64,000 nucleotides of DNA from Psylliodes chrysocephalus (lineage: Eukaryota; Arthropoda; Insecta; Coleoptera; Chrysomelidae), in assembly GCA_927349885.1 (NCBI GenBank), contig OV651821.1, positions 59,227,002 to 59,291,001 of the forward strand, read 5' to 3'. Shown here one piece after another: positions 7,801 through 18,674 of this stretch. The translations under genes were made by a program, and so were the position numbers. Every line of letters begins with the position of its first letter. The first letter of the stretch is position 1. The notes under the pieces are model-generated. The model was given only the letters and a program-made list of their open reading frames with translations, had not been told where the DNA came from and made no database searches.

Positions 7801-8812
7801 TTAACACTTATATCATTGAGGTCTTCAAATTTTGAAATGTCTTTAAGCTTCATGGGAAATTCAATGCCATCAACATTCAGCACGGTCTCGAAGTGTGGAT
7901 ACGATGACATTAGGCTAACATGATCTCTGGCTGGATATAGAGCTGATGTGATGGCCCAAGCAAAGCAGTACGCATCATTATTCTGCACATTTACTACACC
8001 CTTCTTGGTTTCAATAAACTTAGGCAGCTTTATGTATGAGCAGCCTCCTAACGGAGAGTACTTATTTATATTAACTTCTAGAAATAGTACTTCCTGTAAT
8101 GACCAACCTGAAACAATGAATAATTTATTAGTTACCGATATATTATATATTATATAACTACTATACCTGAATCTTTATGTTGGAAGTCTACGGTTTGAGA
8201 TACCAAGGCGTCCTTAAAGTTTGCATATACCACATCCAAATCCGTCGGCAAATCTAGTATTCGATTTATGCTATTAAAAGATTTGATTTCAGAATTATCT
8301 TGGCTCTGCAATACATATGTAGCGAAGACCTCTACATTAACTTTAATGGCATTATGGGCCCTCAGAACAACTTTCAACAATTCCAATACCCTCACTTTTA
8401 TAGCCTCAAAAAATGTTATATAGTCTATATGTTTTTCATCACTTTTGACTCTATAACTTGCGATTCTGCACTTAAATGCACTCTTAATTAAATATATACC
8501 ATCGACATGAATTGTGCATGCCTTTTCTTTATGACTAAGACTCCTCATATGTGATGTCATCTGATTGGTTGCGATGTCTACATTACATGATTCACATCTA
8601 CTTTTATGAACTTGAGGGTCTACGGTACGATGTGAAACTCGCATTACACGAGCTTGTTTTACCGGTAAAACATCCGGGCTTGAATTGGCGGTTCTTTTCG
8701 TACCGCTGGATGATTCACCATTGCGGTTAGATATCAGATTACAACTTTTATTTTGATGTCGTCGTAAATTATCTGCTCTTGTAAATGTTAAACCGCAATT
8801 ACACTTATACAT
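4827..8812 (-). CDS. Spliced protein-primed family B DNA polymerase with N-terminal zinc fingers
   Basis: Two exons, 8812-8167 and 8107-4827, joined in phase 1 across a 59-bp GTATAG...TTTCAG intron, give about 1,308 aa without a stop. The chosen start is the first ATG after the initiator, at an MYKCNCG zinc finger; in-frame codons upstream of it lack an ATG. Zinc fingers lie near residues 1-25, 73-100 and 388-410. An HNH-like C..C...VRDHCHLTG insert is at about 550-585. Exonuclease motifs: YADFES (about 452), FFHNLSGYDS (596) and YLKSDVLMLCD (760). Polymerase motifs: A, YIDATNLYG (about 858); B, KRMVNSVYGK (1006); C, YTDTDS (1110). The family (adintovirus/Polinton-type protein-primed replicases) copies linear DNA from a terminal protein. 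All catalytic carboxylates are present, so the gene may be young or still active. Confidence 0.9.
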
Positions 8813-8877
8813 ATCTACTATTTTTATGATTATTTCGATATTAGATAATGAAACTTCCAACGCACTTATAGCTCGCG

Positions 8878-8965
8878 ACTGATCTCATTCGTATAGATGT
8901 GATATTATATACCTCTCAATAAATCCCCACCTCCACTATGCTCCCCTCCCCTATTCATAATATAC
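8878..8965 (-). promoter_or_regulatory. Core promoter of the DNA polymerase gene
   Basis: Minus strand: GGGGAGGGGAGCATAGTGGAGGTGGGG box (about 8928-8955, read in pieces), TATATAAT (8904-8911) and initiator ATCAGT (8878-8883), A+1 at 8880 and 31 bp from TATA. The 5' leader is about 68 bases with no upstream ATG. Confidence 0.75.
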
Positions 8966-8999
8966 GGGAACAGCTCCAATTCTTGTTACTTCGGTATAG

Positions 9000-9680
9000 A
9001 GTAACGTAAATTCTAAATACATAGTAATCACTAGGAGGTAATGAGATGTACTTACTATGCTCATTACACTACTCAATTACGTTCATTAAAGTATATAATT
9101 TACAGAATAATTGGGAGGCACTTGCTAATTGCGCGAAGGGTGGGATACTACCCCTTCCAACAATATTTACATCGCGCGTGTCTGCCGAAGACCGGTGATT
9201 CACTTTAGCTATGGCGGTTGAGAGTCAAGGGTGTGCATGGCGCCGACTTATTTCCCCTATGCTACAACAGTAAACAAGAGAAGTACTTAGACTTATTACA
9301 CTACGTGATATACACAATAAATACTGTCTGAGAGGTATGCATATGGTGTAATGAGAGGTACTTACTATGCTCATTACACTATGCAATTACACTCAGTACA
9401 GAATAATTGGTTGGTCCTTACATCACTATGTGTACTGAGAGGTACTTACTATACTCATTACACTATGCAATTACACTCATTACACTATGCAATAACATGG
9501 TGTACAGAGTAATTCAGAGGTACTTGCTAATTGCGCGAAGGGTGGGGGGTACTTGCTAATTGCGCGAAGGGTGGGGGGTACTTGCTAATTGCTCGAAGGG
9601 TGGGGGGTACTTACTCGAAGGGTGGGGGGTACTTGCTCGAAGGGTGGGGGGTGGGTACTTAGGGTAATTACTAATTACAC
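9000..9680. repeat. Tandem-repeat terminus of the virus-like element
   Basis: Two nested repeat types. GAGGTACTTACTATGCTCAT with TACACTATGCAATTACACTC recurs near 9045, 9355 and 9440. GGTACTTGCTAATTGCGCGA with AGGGTGGGG (about 29 bp) occurs once near 9117 and then four to five times head to tail at 9520-9655, the last copies shortened. A central unique part (9180-9300) is GC-richer. No ORF. Such repeat-rich ends next to the polymerase gene are usual for the terminal inverted repeats of Polinton/adintovirus genomes. The matching left end would lie outside the window, so the exact boundary is unknown. Confidence 0.6.
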
Positions 9681-9683
9681 CAA

Positions 9684-9896
9684 TTGCCTCTGACCTTGCC
9701 TCTGACCTTGGTCCAGAACTGGCTAATCCCATCTACTCCCCCACCTCAGGGCAAGTCGATAAAAACCCTTAGAATTGTGAAAATGAACTTCGGGTTCGAC
9801 GGATTGAACTTTTATAAAATTTTACCCCCAAAGGACAAGTCACTTCACTTCCATCTAAAAGTATGTGAAATATTTTTTCATAATTAGACTATTTTG
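9684..9896. other. Stretch without gene right of the element terminus
   Basis: Starts with a 14-bp direct repeat TTGCCTCTGACC (9685-9711), followed by unique AT-rich DNA. The small ORF here has no recognisable features. The element-host junction probably falls in or just before this stretch. Confidence 0.4.
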
Positions 9897-10110
9897 ATAT
9901 ATTAGTTGTATAGATAACTAAAAAAATCTGATGTGTCCAACACAAAATTTTCCAGTGCAAATGATGAGGATGAAAACAAAAATTATAGAGGTCGATATCG
10001 CAAACAACTTTTAATCTAACAATTTTCTTAAAACTTAGAATTTTGCACTTTTTGTCAAATTTCTCGAATACGGACCATTTTAAGAAAATTATGTTTGACA
10101 ATGTGAAAAC
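9897..10110 (+). repeat. Copy of the TTTCTCGAATACGG dispersed repeat
   Basis: Begins with AAAAAATCTGATGTGTCCAA, matching the start of the cluster at 16,835. Includes TCGATATCGCAAACAACTTT and TTGTCAAATTTCTCGAATAC, shared with the copies at 4,264 and 17,100. Confidence 0.8.
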
Positions 10111-10299
10111 AATCAAATATGTATAACTACGTGCAGGGTCTTTTGCTTTAAAAAAGTATAGATTTGGTCAGCCCCTCATTTATGGACTATTCTGAATATT
10201 AAGAATAATTGTTAAATATTGTTATACAAATTTTATATTAATTTTTTTTTTTTTCGTATTTCCAATATTACAACAGCTATAAATCAACTATGCACCAAT

Positions 10300-10735
10300 G
10301 GTACACCCTGTATATGTGTTATTGGTTAACATGATATCGTTGAATAGGTAAATTCATAAGAAACTTTATGCTAAAATAATATATAGGGTGTTGCATTTGA
10401 AAAAATTTAGTATATTGAATCTAAAATTAGCCATATTTAAGACATCTTTCAAAACCAGTTTTATCATCACTATTCGTTAGTTTAGTATCTTATAAGTCTG
10501 TATACTAAACAATTTGGAAATCAATGTAAACCTACCTAATATGATAATTTATTTTGGGGACTGCATCGTTCTCTAAATTCATAAAAAATTTAATTGCTTG
10601 ACAACCCTGTAATATTTCGAAAAAAATTCTAAGGTTAAATACAGAATTACCAAACAATTCTAAAATAAAATTTAAAAAAGATATATTTTATTCGCCAGGC
10701 AAAAACGCAACACTCTGTATATCCAAAAATACACT
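10300..10735. repeat. About 430-bp interspersed repeat, inverted partner at 37,610-38,030
   Basis: The stretch TTAGTATCTTATAAGTCTGT onward, through CAATGTAAACCTACCTAA to CATCGTTCTCTAA, is found in reverse complement at 37,780-37,880. The ends read CACCCTGTATATGTGTTATT and GCAACACTCTGTATATCC, so both termini carry an ATATACAG-like motif. Probably a non-autonomous element. No ORF. Confidence 0.75.
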
Positions 10736-11337
10736 TATTTTTTCAATTCATATAACTTTTATTTTAAACTGTTTGTGTGTCTATAACACAAATTGAAATA
10801 TTGAAAATTACACACTAATGGGACACCCATAATACGATAATAACGTAATACCTTTTTTATACCTAAATCTGGCACTGTGAAGACTCCTCAAGCTCTTCCT
10901 ATTGCAATGAATATTAACTCTACAATAATCAAAGCCCTGAAAATCCTGATGATGATAGCGGAATGGGAGAAGAAATATTTTTGATTTGTGGTGAACTTGG
11001 CAAATCAAAAATGTGGTATAGATGTGGTATTTGCCGTAAGTGGGTCCATAAAGAGATATCCATAAAAATTTTGTTTACAAGTTTTGTTCTTAAATATGTA
11101 AACCATTTTAATTTTTATTCTTTATAAGCTGTTTTTAATGTTCTGAATAATAATAGCTCTTTGTGCATTAAAAGCGAAAAGTGATACTTTGCCGCTTGAG
11201 ACAGAATATTTTTCTCTCAAAATAGATACAAGATTTTTTCTACGATCACACTTTTTAAGAAATAGATATAAAAACTAAAAATTTGTCGTGTTGTGAAAAA
11301 AGCAGTTGGTATTCAAAGTCCATGTTAACTTGGAGTG

Positions 11338-12545
11338 AGACCAATCACCACTTACGGGGCTATAGCCTGGAGTAACAGTACTAGTTTAGCTACTACGAGA
11401 GCTAATATCTCAAAAATACAAAGACTAGCCTGTGTTTGCAATGAGAACCTGTCCTACGTGATCTACTTTTAGTGATAGAGAATGTGGCAAAAAGGACACG
11501 ATATAGAATGATTAGGAACGAAGTAATCAGACGAAAGTCTACTTGCTTCAGGACTAAAGATACCTGGGACATGCCCCAGGATGAAATGCTAAAGTAGTAC
11601 AGGTTTGTGAAAAACTTCAAAGCCACAGAGCTGGGCTGCAAGAAAGAATGGAGCTTGCAACCGAAAGACATGCTTTTCAGTGGTATACGGACGGTTCCAA
11701 AACCATAAGAGGAACTGGAATAGGAGTGTATGGGCTGAGAACCAAGCATTCCGAAAGGTTGGGAAAATATCCAAGCATCTTCCAGGTGGAAATTCATGCC
11801 ATCGAGAAGTGTATCCAGTTTAACATCGGGAGAAACTATCATAGACAAGATATTATCATCATGTCCGATAGCTAAGTAGCCATCAAAGCGCTGAGCTCTT
11901 ATGTAATCAGCTCAAAAATGGTTTGGAGATGCCTAGAACATTTGAATGAGCTAGGTGAAAAAAATAGAGTTACTCTCACTTGGGTTCCGTGATATATCGG
12001 GGCACAGGGTGCACTGGTACCCCGTATATTGCGTCGCCACTGGTACGGTGAATGCGAATATTGTGCAATACCGGACGAAGAGGGAGAGCAGGAAGGAAGT
12101 CGAGGAGAGATTGACTGTTATGGATTGCGATCTTTGAGTTAGCCATTTTATTTTATTTGAAATTATTATTTTAAGTGTCACACGTACTGTGTACGTGCGA
12201 GATTGTATTCCTTATTTAAATAAAATAAATGATTTAAAGTATAGTTGTTTCAAGTTCCAATTAAGCAAAATCAAATCTAATCTCGACGAAGAACCTTGAG
12301 AAGGAGAGAAGAGCAAGTGGCTGGTGCAAGGGTAACGAGATTACAGATAGTCTTTTGAGGAAAGGGCCTCAAACACCCTTTGTAGGACCTGAGCCGTTCT
12401 GCGGTATCAGCAGTAACATAATATTAGGAGAGATTAAAAAAGAATTGGACAGTAGCTGTCACTTAATGTCAGTTCGCAGAATACGTCAAATTTGCGATTG
12501 GATTTCGAAGCGCAAAAGCCTACCTTGGATAGTAGTCGTAGAAAA
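11338..12545 (+). pseudogene. Decayed non-LTR retrotransposon: RT thumb and RNase H remnants
   Basis: Reading through several stops shows a reverse transcriptase thumb (RPITTYGAIAWSN, about 11340-11400), an RNase H domain (WYTDGSKTIRGTGIGVYG at 11,678-11,735, then FQVEIHAIEKCIQFNIGR and MSDS at 11,874) and a later WVP.YIG motif with a stop in place of Gly. A second piece at 12,355-12,540 (RKGPQTPFVGPEPFCGIS) matches the usual downstream part of the same domain. In-frame stops at 11,875 and near 11,990 and lost sequence between the pieces make it non-functional. The order RT-RNase H fits I/R1/Jockey-related insect elements, but the clade cannot be fixed. Confidence 0.75.
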
Positions 12546-12559
12546 AGTATATTTTTGTA

Positions 12560-13038
12560 TTTGAACTTGTCATTTAATCAAAATATATTTGAGCACTTCT
12601 ATTAAATGAGCGGTATTATCCACCTAAGTGGGCGCTATTAACCGCACAATCCGAAAATTTCGCACGAGTGGCAACTTTCTGATAATTTAATTCGATAATT
12701 TGAAAATAAAATGTCGTTAGCAAAGAAAAATACTGATTTACCCGTTTCTATTATATCATAAAAAAAATAATTGAAATATTTAATATTGTGCTTAAATGGA
12801 CAGAAACCCTCGCACTTCCCTTATTTATAATCCCAAAATTCCTAATTACTAATTACCAACATATAATTACCGATATTAGGTAAACATACATAAACGTAAA
12901 AGTTGTATTTCTAGAGTAATTATGTGCTATTATTGTCGAGGTGGATGAATAATTAAAATTTCTCACAAAAAAGTACAATTATTAAAAAACTATTTTAATT
13001 ACAATATTTACATAATTTGAATTTGTCTGATATTACAG
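12560..13038. other. AT-rich intergenic stretch, possible upstream region of a host gene
   Basis: No ORF or repeat recognised. A GC-richer island near 12,610-12,680 (GTGGGCGCTATTAACCGCAC) stands out from very AT-rich flanks and could be a promoter or an untranslated exon, with weak support. Confidence 0.25.
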
Positions 13039-13200
13039 GAAGGTAACTGCTAAAAAAGAGTATACATTCAAACGTGTCGTTAGTAAAGATCTGAATTCGA
13101 AACAGTACGAATCATCAATAGAAAAAGTGCATCAATTGAAAGAGTGTTTTATCAACTATGCCCGATACTGATATATCATCAGGCTCTCCAAAAAGGAAAA
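13039..13200 (+). CDS. Candidate first coding exon of a host gene
   Basis: A stretch bounded by a good acceptor (TGATATTACAG, ending 13,038) and a perfect GTAAGT donor at 13,201. The first 119 bases would be leader. ATG at 13,158-13,160 then encodes MPDTDISSGSPKRK and leaves one base, so the donor is phase 1. The Ser-rich start ending in a basic PKRK resembles the N-terminus of a nuclear protein. No downstream exon is certain. A micro-exon at 35,117-35,152 has compatible phase. Product not recognised. Confidence 0.35.
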
Positions 13201-13737
13201 GTAAGTAAAAAATAAATTTTCATTATTTAGGTAATTATATTATCAACTTAGATATTTTTAAATAGTTATATACATTTTGGATCAGTAATCATAAAATCAT
13301 TAAATTTGATGTATCTCAGGGATCAATGTATTTGTGTCCTCACGGGGCAGGAAGGTAGTCTACTGTTCTATTCTTATCTATTAGGAAATGGCAAGAGCCA
13401 GAATCCTTTAATTTACAATTTGAACGTCCTTTTTGGTTTCTTCTTACTGGCTTATTCCATTTCAGGTCTCTTCTGTAATTTTAGTTTCTCTCCTTCTTTA
13501 TTTTTAATTGTCATAATATCAAAAGTATTATTGATCTTACTATTGTTTTAATGTAATTATATTTTTAAATATTCTTTTATAGTTAATTTCATTCTCCATC
13601 TCGCCTTTATTTGATATTGTTATCCTGTTCAAAGATACTTAAAATGAGTTAGTTTTCTCTCTTCTTCTCCTTACCTAAAGCAGGGTCGCAAATTTCTACA
13701 TGCCATACGTGATCGCGAATCGGGTTGAACCGAGCAT

Positions 13738-13962
13738 CTATAGTCTGTTCGCTATACTTACGTGGGCTTCGGATTAACAAAATTATTGCAAATTAGTCAT
13801 TGACTACCAGTTCCAATAAGCCTCTTCCCAAGAAATTAGGTAAAACTGCCCTAATGGCCAGATTTAAATTAAATTAACATTAGGGTAGGTACTAAATTTG
13901 TTACAAATAATTAATTAAATAATTAATCCGAAACCCGCGTAAATATAGCGATCAGACTGTAG
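13738..13962. mobile_element. Hairpin MITE-like element with 40-bp inverted arms
   Basis: Left arm 13,738-13,777 and right arm 13,923-13,962 are inverted copies (about 88% identical: CTATAGTCTG...TTCGGATTAA against CTACAGTCTG...TTCGGATTAA), with 145 bp between them. Similarity fades outwards. The flanks to about 13,208 and 14,190 are AT-rich with no gene seen. Confidence 0.6.
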
Positions 13963-14189
13963 TTCTGCAAAACACCCACGCTATATGCTACTCGTAATCG
14001 CAAATAAACGTCTAAGTTAATATTATTAATATCTGTTTTATACTGATATTATATTAATTTAATTAAATTAAAGCTCATATTAATATTAGTAATAATAGTA
14101 ATATCTGTTTTATATTAAAATCCGATCTTTTCACCTCTAAGTAAAGTTGAATGATTATTGTTAATTCGCTCTTCAAAATTATTTACTTA

Positions 14190-14640
14190 AAATCTCTAAA
14201 TTAATAATAGCAAACGCATCACGAATGCTTGTTTTCATATCTTCGGCGGTGGTCGGTTGTTTTTGATAAACTACATTTTTAACATATCCCCATAAGAAAA
14301 AGAAAAAGGTTTTGAGGGCTTCTCTTCCTACTCATTTTTCAGGATACTTTTAGTTTAAATATGTCCTGACATTATGCGAAAAATGGGCGGGAGTACCATT
14401 TAGCTGCGGCCACAGTTTTCTTCTAATATCCAAAAGAAGGTGTGAAGACTTTTTTCCATTTAAATGGCCATAAACCACCTCACCAACTGTCTTTTTATAA
14501 TTACACCGTAAATATTTAACGACCATCTGTTTTGTCGATCTAGAGTTCGAAATTCATGTTTATTTTCGGTGCTGTATTAATGAATATTATGTTTATTCAA
14601 AAATCGTTCATTATGGAAAGTAGATTTATCAGTAAAAAGT
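14190..14640 (-). pseudogene. Decayed IS630-Tc1-mariner-type transposase C-terminus
   Basis: On the minus strand, read across stops and frame changes, motifs appear in the family order: a SLNIYGVI(I)..LVRWFM-like segment (normally VWAGI...GPYFF), QLNGTPAHFSHNVRTYLN (the DGAPAHF region before the second catalytic Asp) and FFFFLWGYVKNVVYQKQPTT (normally DFFLWGYVKSxVYQTP), then AEDMKTSIRDAF. The expected WPPRSPDLTPLD segment containing the third acidic residue is deleted just before FFLWG. Cut-and-paste transposase relic, not functional. Confidence 0.65.
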
Positions 14641-14715
14641 TAATATTTAGAATTGTACGACATGCCCGCGGAAAAATTTGTTTGTTTGGCAATTTTAATA
14701 TTATTAATTGCTTAA
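14634..14715 (+). repeat. Dispersed repeat, second copy at 20,393-20,470
   Basis: AAGTTAATATTTAGAATTGT and ACGACATGCC...TTTAATAT.ATTAATTGCTTAA match 20,393-20,470 at about 85%. The element type is unknown. Confidence 0.7.
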
Positions 14716-14719
14716 GGGG

Positions 14720-16060
14720 GCAGTTTAAACCTAACCTATTTTAACTTCTAAGCCGTTACATATCTATTTTCTCTAAGTTTGCTCGCTAGGTGAATATAAG
14801 GTCAAAGCGCTGAATGATAGAAACATATACAGCGATGCCAGTTTTTATTAAAATTCCGATATACCTTTTTTTGTTGAAATCGAATTAGATATGGTTGGCA
14901 CGGAACTACATATTTTAAAAAATGCAAGTAATATTTCAGAAACAATAACAAATAATAAGGGGATTGATTCGAGAATACCTAGTACATTTGTTTCTGTGCA
15001 TAATTTTTTAGTTCAAACCATATTGTAAAGACTGACTTTGTTACGATAACAGGAGTATTTACTTTCGTATGTTATTTTCAAAACATACGATCTATAAAAA
15101 CTGGATAATTTATTTATACAAGCCAAATAGTAGTTTATTTACCCTTAACATTTATAACTAAATTACTTTTTGGTAATGTTATTACAATTCACGAAAATGT
15201 ACGGTTTCTTTACAACTATTTATAATTAAAATACAGTTTAAACCAGTCAAACTAAATAAATTAAATTACTCAATTACTCGCTAAACAATTAATAACTAAT
15301 AGAGTATCGTTCCTGATAATCAAAAAGCAAGCAAAAACAATTTCAATGACCTCTTTCGATGAAATTAACAAACAAAAAAGACCAAAAGTTATTAACACTC
15401 TTCATAGTAGGGCACTCATAATTTCGTTTAAAACGCCTTAACACCTTGCTGTGTGATTTATTATATCCGCATGACATTAATTGCCTGTCAGTGTTGTAGG
15501 TACGTATCGTTTGAATTTAGTCATTACAGATCAGAAACAAGGTTAAAATAACAATTTTACAAATAATTGGTTACGGATATAAAACAGGAACACACTTTTA
15601 AGTTGTTTGCTTATTTCAAGAAAAATTTCCCGTTACATAGGTGTATAATATTTAGTTAACGGTACTTAACATTTGGTGGATTTTATATATACATTCAGTA
15701 GACTGATACAATGGCTAAATATTAATTATGTAGGTTCTGCAGAAAATTAGTTTGAATAAAAAATTTACCATCGTTACTATAACGTCTCCAATATCCAATA
15801 TCTCAAAATACTCCAATTATAAAAAAAAATATTTTTCACTGGTCAATTTCGCCGCTTTTGTTAATTCTTTTTGTGTACAAGAAAGTTTATCATCACTATG
15901 TGAATTCATCGCTAGCAAGTTCGAGTATCAGCATTTAATATTCGATTCTAACCTCAAAATTCACAAATAATAAATTTTAGGACAGGACAGGAGACAGGAG
16001 TACGTCAAACTGTGTAAAGTATCGATTCACCGTATCGATATAATATTTAAAATCAATATC
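14720..16060. other. AT-rich stretch without recognised gene
   Basis: Only short unsupported ORFs. No domain, RNA gene or clear repeat was seen on either strand. Confidence 0.4.
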
Positions 16061-16190
16061 AAGTGCACTTCAGATTATTTGATTTATCATATGATTTTAT
16101 CACCTGAAAATGGTATGATTTTAATTCTACATATGACTAAAATATTTATGACAAAATCATGTGATAAATCACTAAATCTGAAGTGCACTT
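16061..16190. mobile_element. Short palindromic MITE (42-bp arms)
   Basis: AAGTGCACTTCAGATTATTT (from 16,061) and its inverted copy ending AAATCTGAAGTGCACTT (to 16,190) form arms of about 42 bp around a 46-bp loop. The arms are about 88% identical. No coding capacity. Confidence 0.75.
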
Positions 16191-16199
16191 TAGAAAATA

Positions 16200-16834
16200 T
16201 CGTTATGAAAAGAATCGCCCATCTCTAGTCACCTACCGGAATGTGCCATAATTGCAAAAACGTGAATTATCACAAGTCACTCTAGTGATATATGGGTACC
16301 ATATGCTCTTAGTTAGGAGGTAGAATATTGATTTATTATTAAGTGGTCGTGGACAAATAGATTAAACCACAAAAATGGATCCATATTGTAAAGTTACAGT
16401 ATTAGAAAATTAAAGCTGTGGAAAAGGAAAAATAAAAGAGCAGTGCAAACTTAACTAAAAATAAGAAAAATGGGTACGGAATCTACAAGAGAAGAGATGA
16501 GAATGAGCAATTACCAATGCATTTAAATTGCTCGGAATAACAAATAAGGCTGATAATGGAAAGTAGTGGTATAGACCACGTCAAAGAAGGTCCGGATATG
16601 TGAAAGAGGACATGGCATTTTCTCTGTAAATGTTGAGAATGTAAGGATGTAGGGAAGACAAATTTTGCTAGCTTAAGTGTAGGTAGGCTAGAAAAAGGAG
16701 TGTAGATGAAAGCTCCAGTAAATATCGTCATTATCGTCTATAATTTTTTATTCTCACTCACCGTTTCGGCTTTATCTTTGAAATTCATTATCAAAAGGAA
16801 ATAATAGTAATCATTCATGCAAGTATATAATAAA
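16200..16834. other. Stretch without recognised gene
   Basis: A weak minus-strand ORF at 16,483-16,731 shows no domain or motif. Nothing else is visible. Confidence 0.35.
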
Positions 16835-17740
16835 AAATCTGATGTGTTCAACACGTGACTTTCCTATCTAGTTATTATAGGCTTTTTCCGGTTATTTTGA
16901 ACAACCTATTGCAGCACCCCTATAAATATTTAGAGGATAAACTAAATATATACATTTTCCACATACATCTACCTCGAAACATTTTTCTATAGATATTCAT
17001 TGAAAACGAAAATACTGAAAAATTTAAATTTAGCACTCTTCCTCCAATTTTTCCATTACGGTCCATTTTAGAAAAATCATATATAAACAAAAATTATAGG
17101 GATCGATATCGCAAACAACTTTTAGTTCAACAATTTTCAAAAAAATCAGAATTTTGCACATTTTGTCAAATTTCTCGAATACGGACCATTTCAGGAAATT
17201 TTGACATAAAACAAAAATTATAGATAATATTAGAAGTAACTTTTATTTGAACAATTTTCTTCTCCAAACATAAATAACAGACATATTCCATAAAATATAA
17301 AAACGGCCTCCCATAAAGTACGCCCCCAGATGTTCCGACTTTGTCCAAAATCTAATCATTTCACGTCAGGCCGAAATAAAACTTAAATTTAAAATGTAAT
17401 GTTTTTTCTTTATCCGTTTTTGAGTTTTCTTCAAAATTCTAAATTTACACATTTTCTCAAATATCTCGAATACGGTCCATTTTAGAAAAATTATGTATAG
17501 AATAAAAGATATAGAGAATTATATTACAAACAACTTTTATTTGAAAAATTTTTATAAAAAAATATTTTTTTTTTCATTTTGTCAAATTTCTCGAATACGG
17601 ACCATTTTAGGAAAATTTTGTATAGAACAAACATTATAGATAATAATAAAAGTAACTTTTATTTAAAGAATTTTCTTCTCCAAAGGGAAATAACAGATAT
17701 ATTCCATAAAATATAAAAATGACTCCCCATAAAGTACCCC
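16835..17740. repeat. Cluster of degenerate TTTCTCGAATACGG repeats
   Basis: At least four degenerate copies in the same direction (near 17,030, 17,160, 17,450 and 17,575) of the family also seen at 4,264 and 9,897. They carry ACTTTTATTTGAA, TATAGAACAAA and CATAAAATATAAAAA motifs. The blocks 17,210-17,345 and 17,630-17,755 are near duplicates of each other, ending in CCCAGATGTTCCGACT. Confidence 0.8.
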
Positions 17741-17855
17741 CCAGATGTTCCGACTCTACCCAAAAACTGATCAGTTTATTGGACAATGGAATAAAGCTTA
17801 AATTTAAAATTTGGTGTTTTTCTGTGTATCGGTTCATGAGTTATGCGACACACAG

Positions 17856-18112
<257 letters not shown>

Positions 18113-18200
18113 AAATCATCAATTAAATTAGAAACTATTTACTTGGATTTCTGGGCATCTCCTGTATATATTTTCGCAGACAGCCGTCATCGTACCTACT

Positions 18201-18282
18201 CTACCTACTACATATTTATATTATGACACTGACAAGCGCATTTTTTAATATCGCCAGTGTCAAGGTTACAAGTAGTAGGTAG
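18201..18282. repeat. Small imperfect palindrome
   Basis: CTACCTACTAC...GACACTG and CAGTGTCAAGG...GTAGTAGGTAG are inverted relative to each other around an AT-rich loop. It may be the end of an unrecognised DNA transposon. Confidence 0.5.
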
Positions 18283-18329
18283 TCTTATTTCGCTTCTATT
18301 AGGTTTCTCGCTGAACCGTTTTGAATCCT

Positions 18330-18670
18330 AGAAAGATAAACTATAGGTTTGTTTTTATTCACGTTCTAGAATTGTTCCAGAACCATGCACAGAACTATTC
18401 CGCATTGGTCCTTAATTCTAAACCTCAGACTAGGTAATAAAGAGAGGGCTCATAACGACGCTGAAAATCTTGTGCAATTTTGACACCAGCGATATTTGAC
18501 CAAAGGCATATCATGTTGGAAATAAAAAAACGAACTCGTATTTATGTTATTAGTACTTCATTGATCTTTTTAGGTGTAAAGCAAGTTCAAAGCGTAAAAT
18601 TTAAAATAAATAAGTAAAATAAAATATAATGATGTACATGTATCACAAAAAATTTTATTTTTACTTAATA
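18330..18670. other. Outer inverted-repeat segment, partner near 23,462
   Basis: TAGGTAATAAAGAGAG (18,431-18,446) is inverted at 23,464-23,479, with further partial matches (GTTCTAGAA...GTTCCAGAACC against GGTTCTGGAAGAGTTCTAGA near 23,941). No gene in between these bases. Confidence 0.4.
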
Positions 18671-18674
18671 TAAA

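Noticed and set aside
8150..8860. Separate 236-aa zinc-finger gene
   Set aside because: It ends just inside a GT...AG intron, its phase matches the polymerase exon, and its leading codons before MYKCNCG have no ATG. It is exon 1 of the polymerase gene.
9520..9660. CRISPR-like array
   Set aside because: Units are contiguous without unique spacers and shorten to the right; this is a minisatellite.
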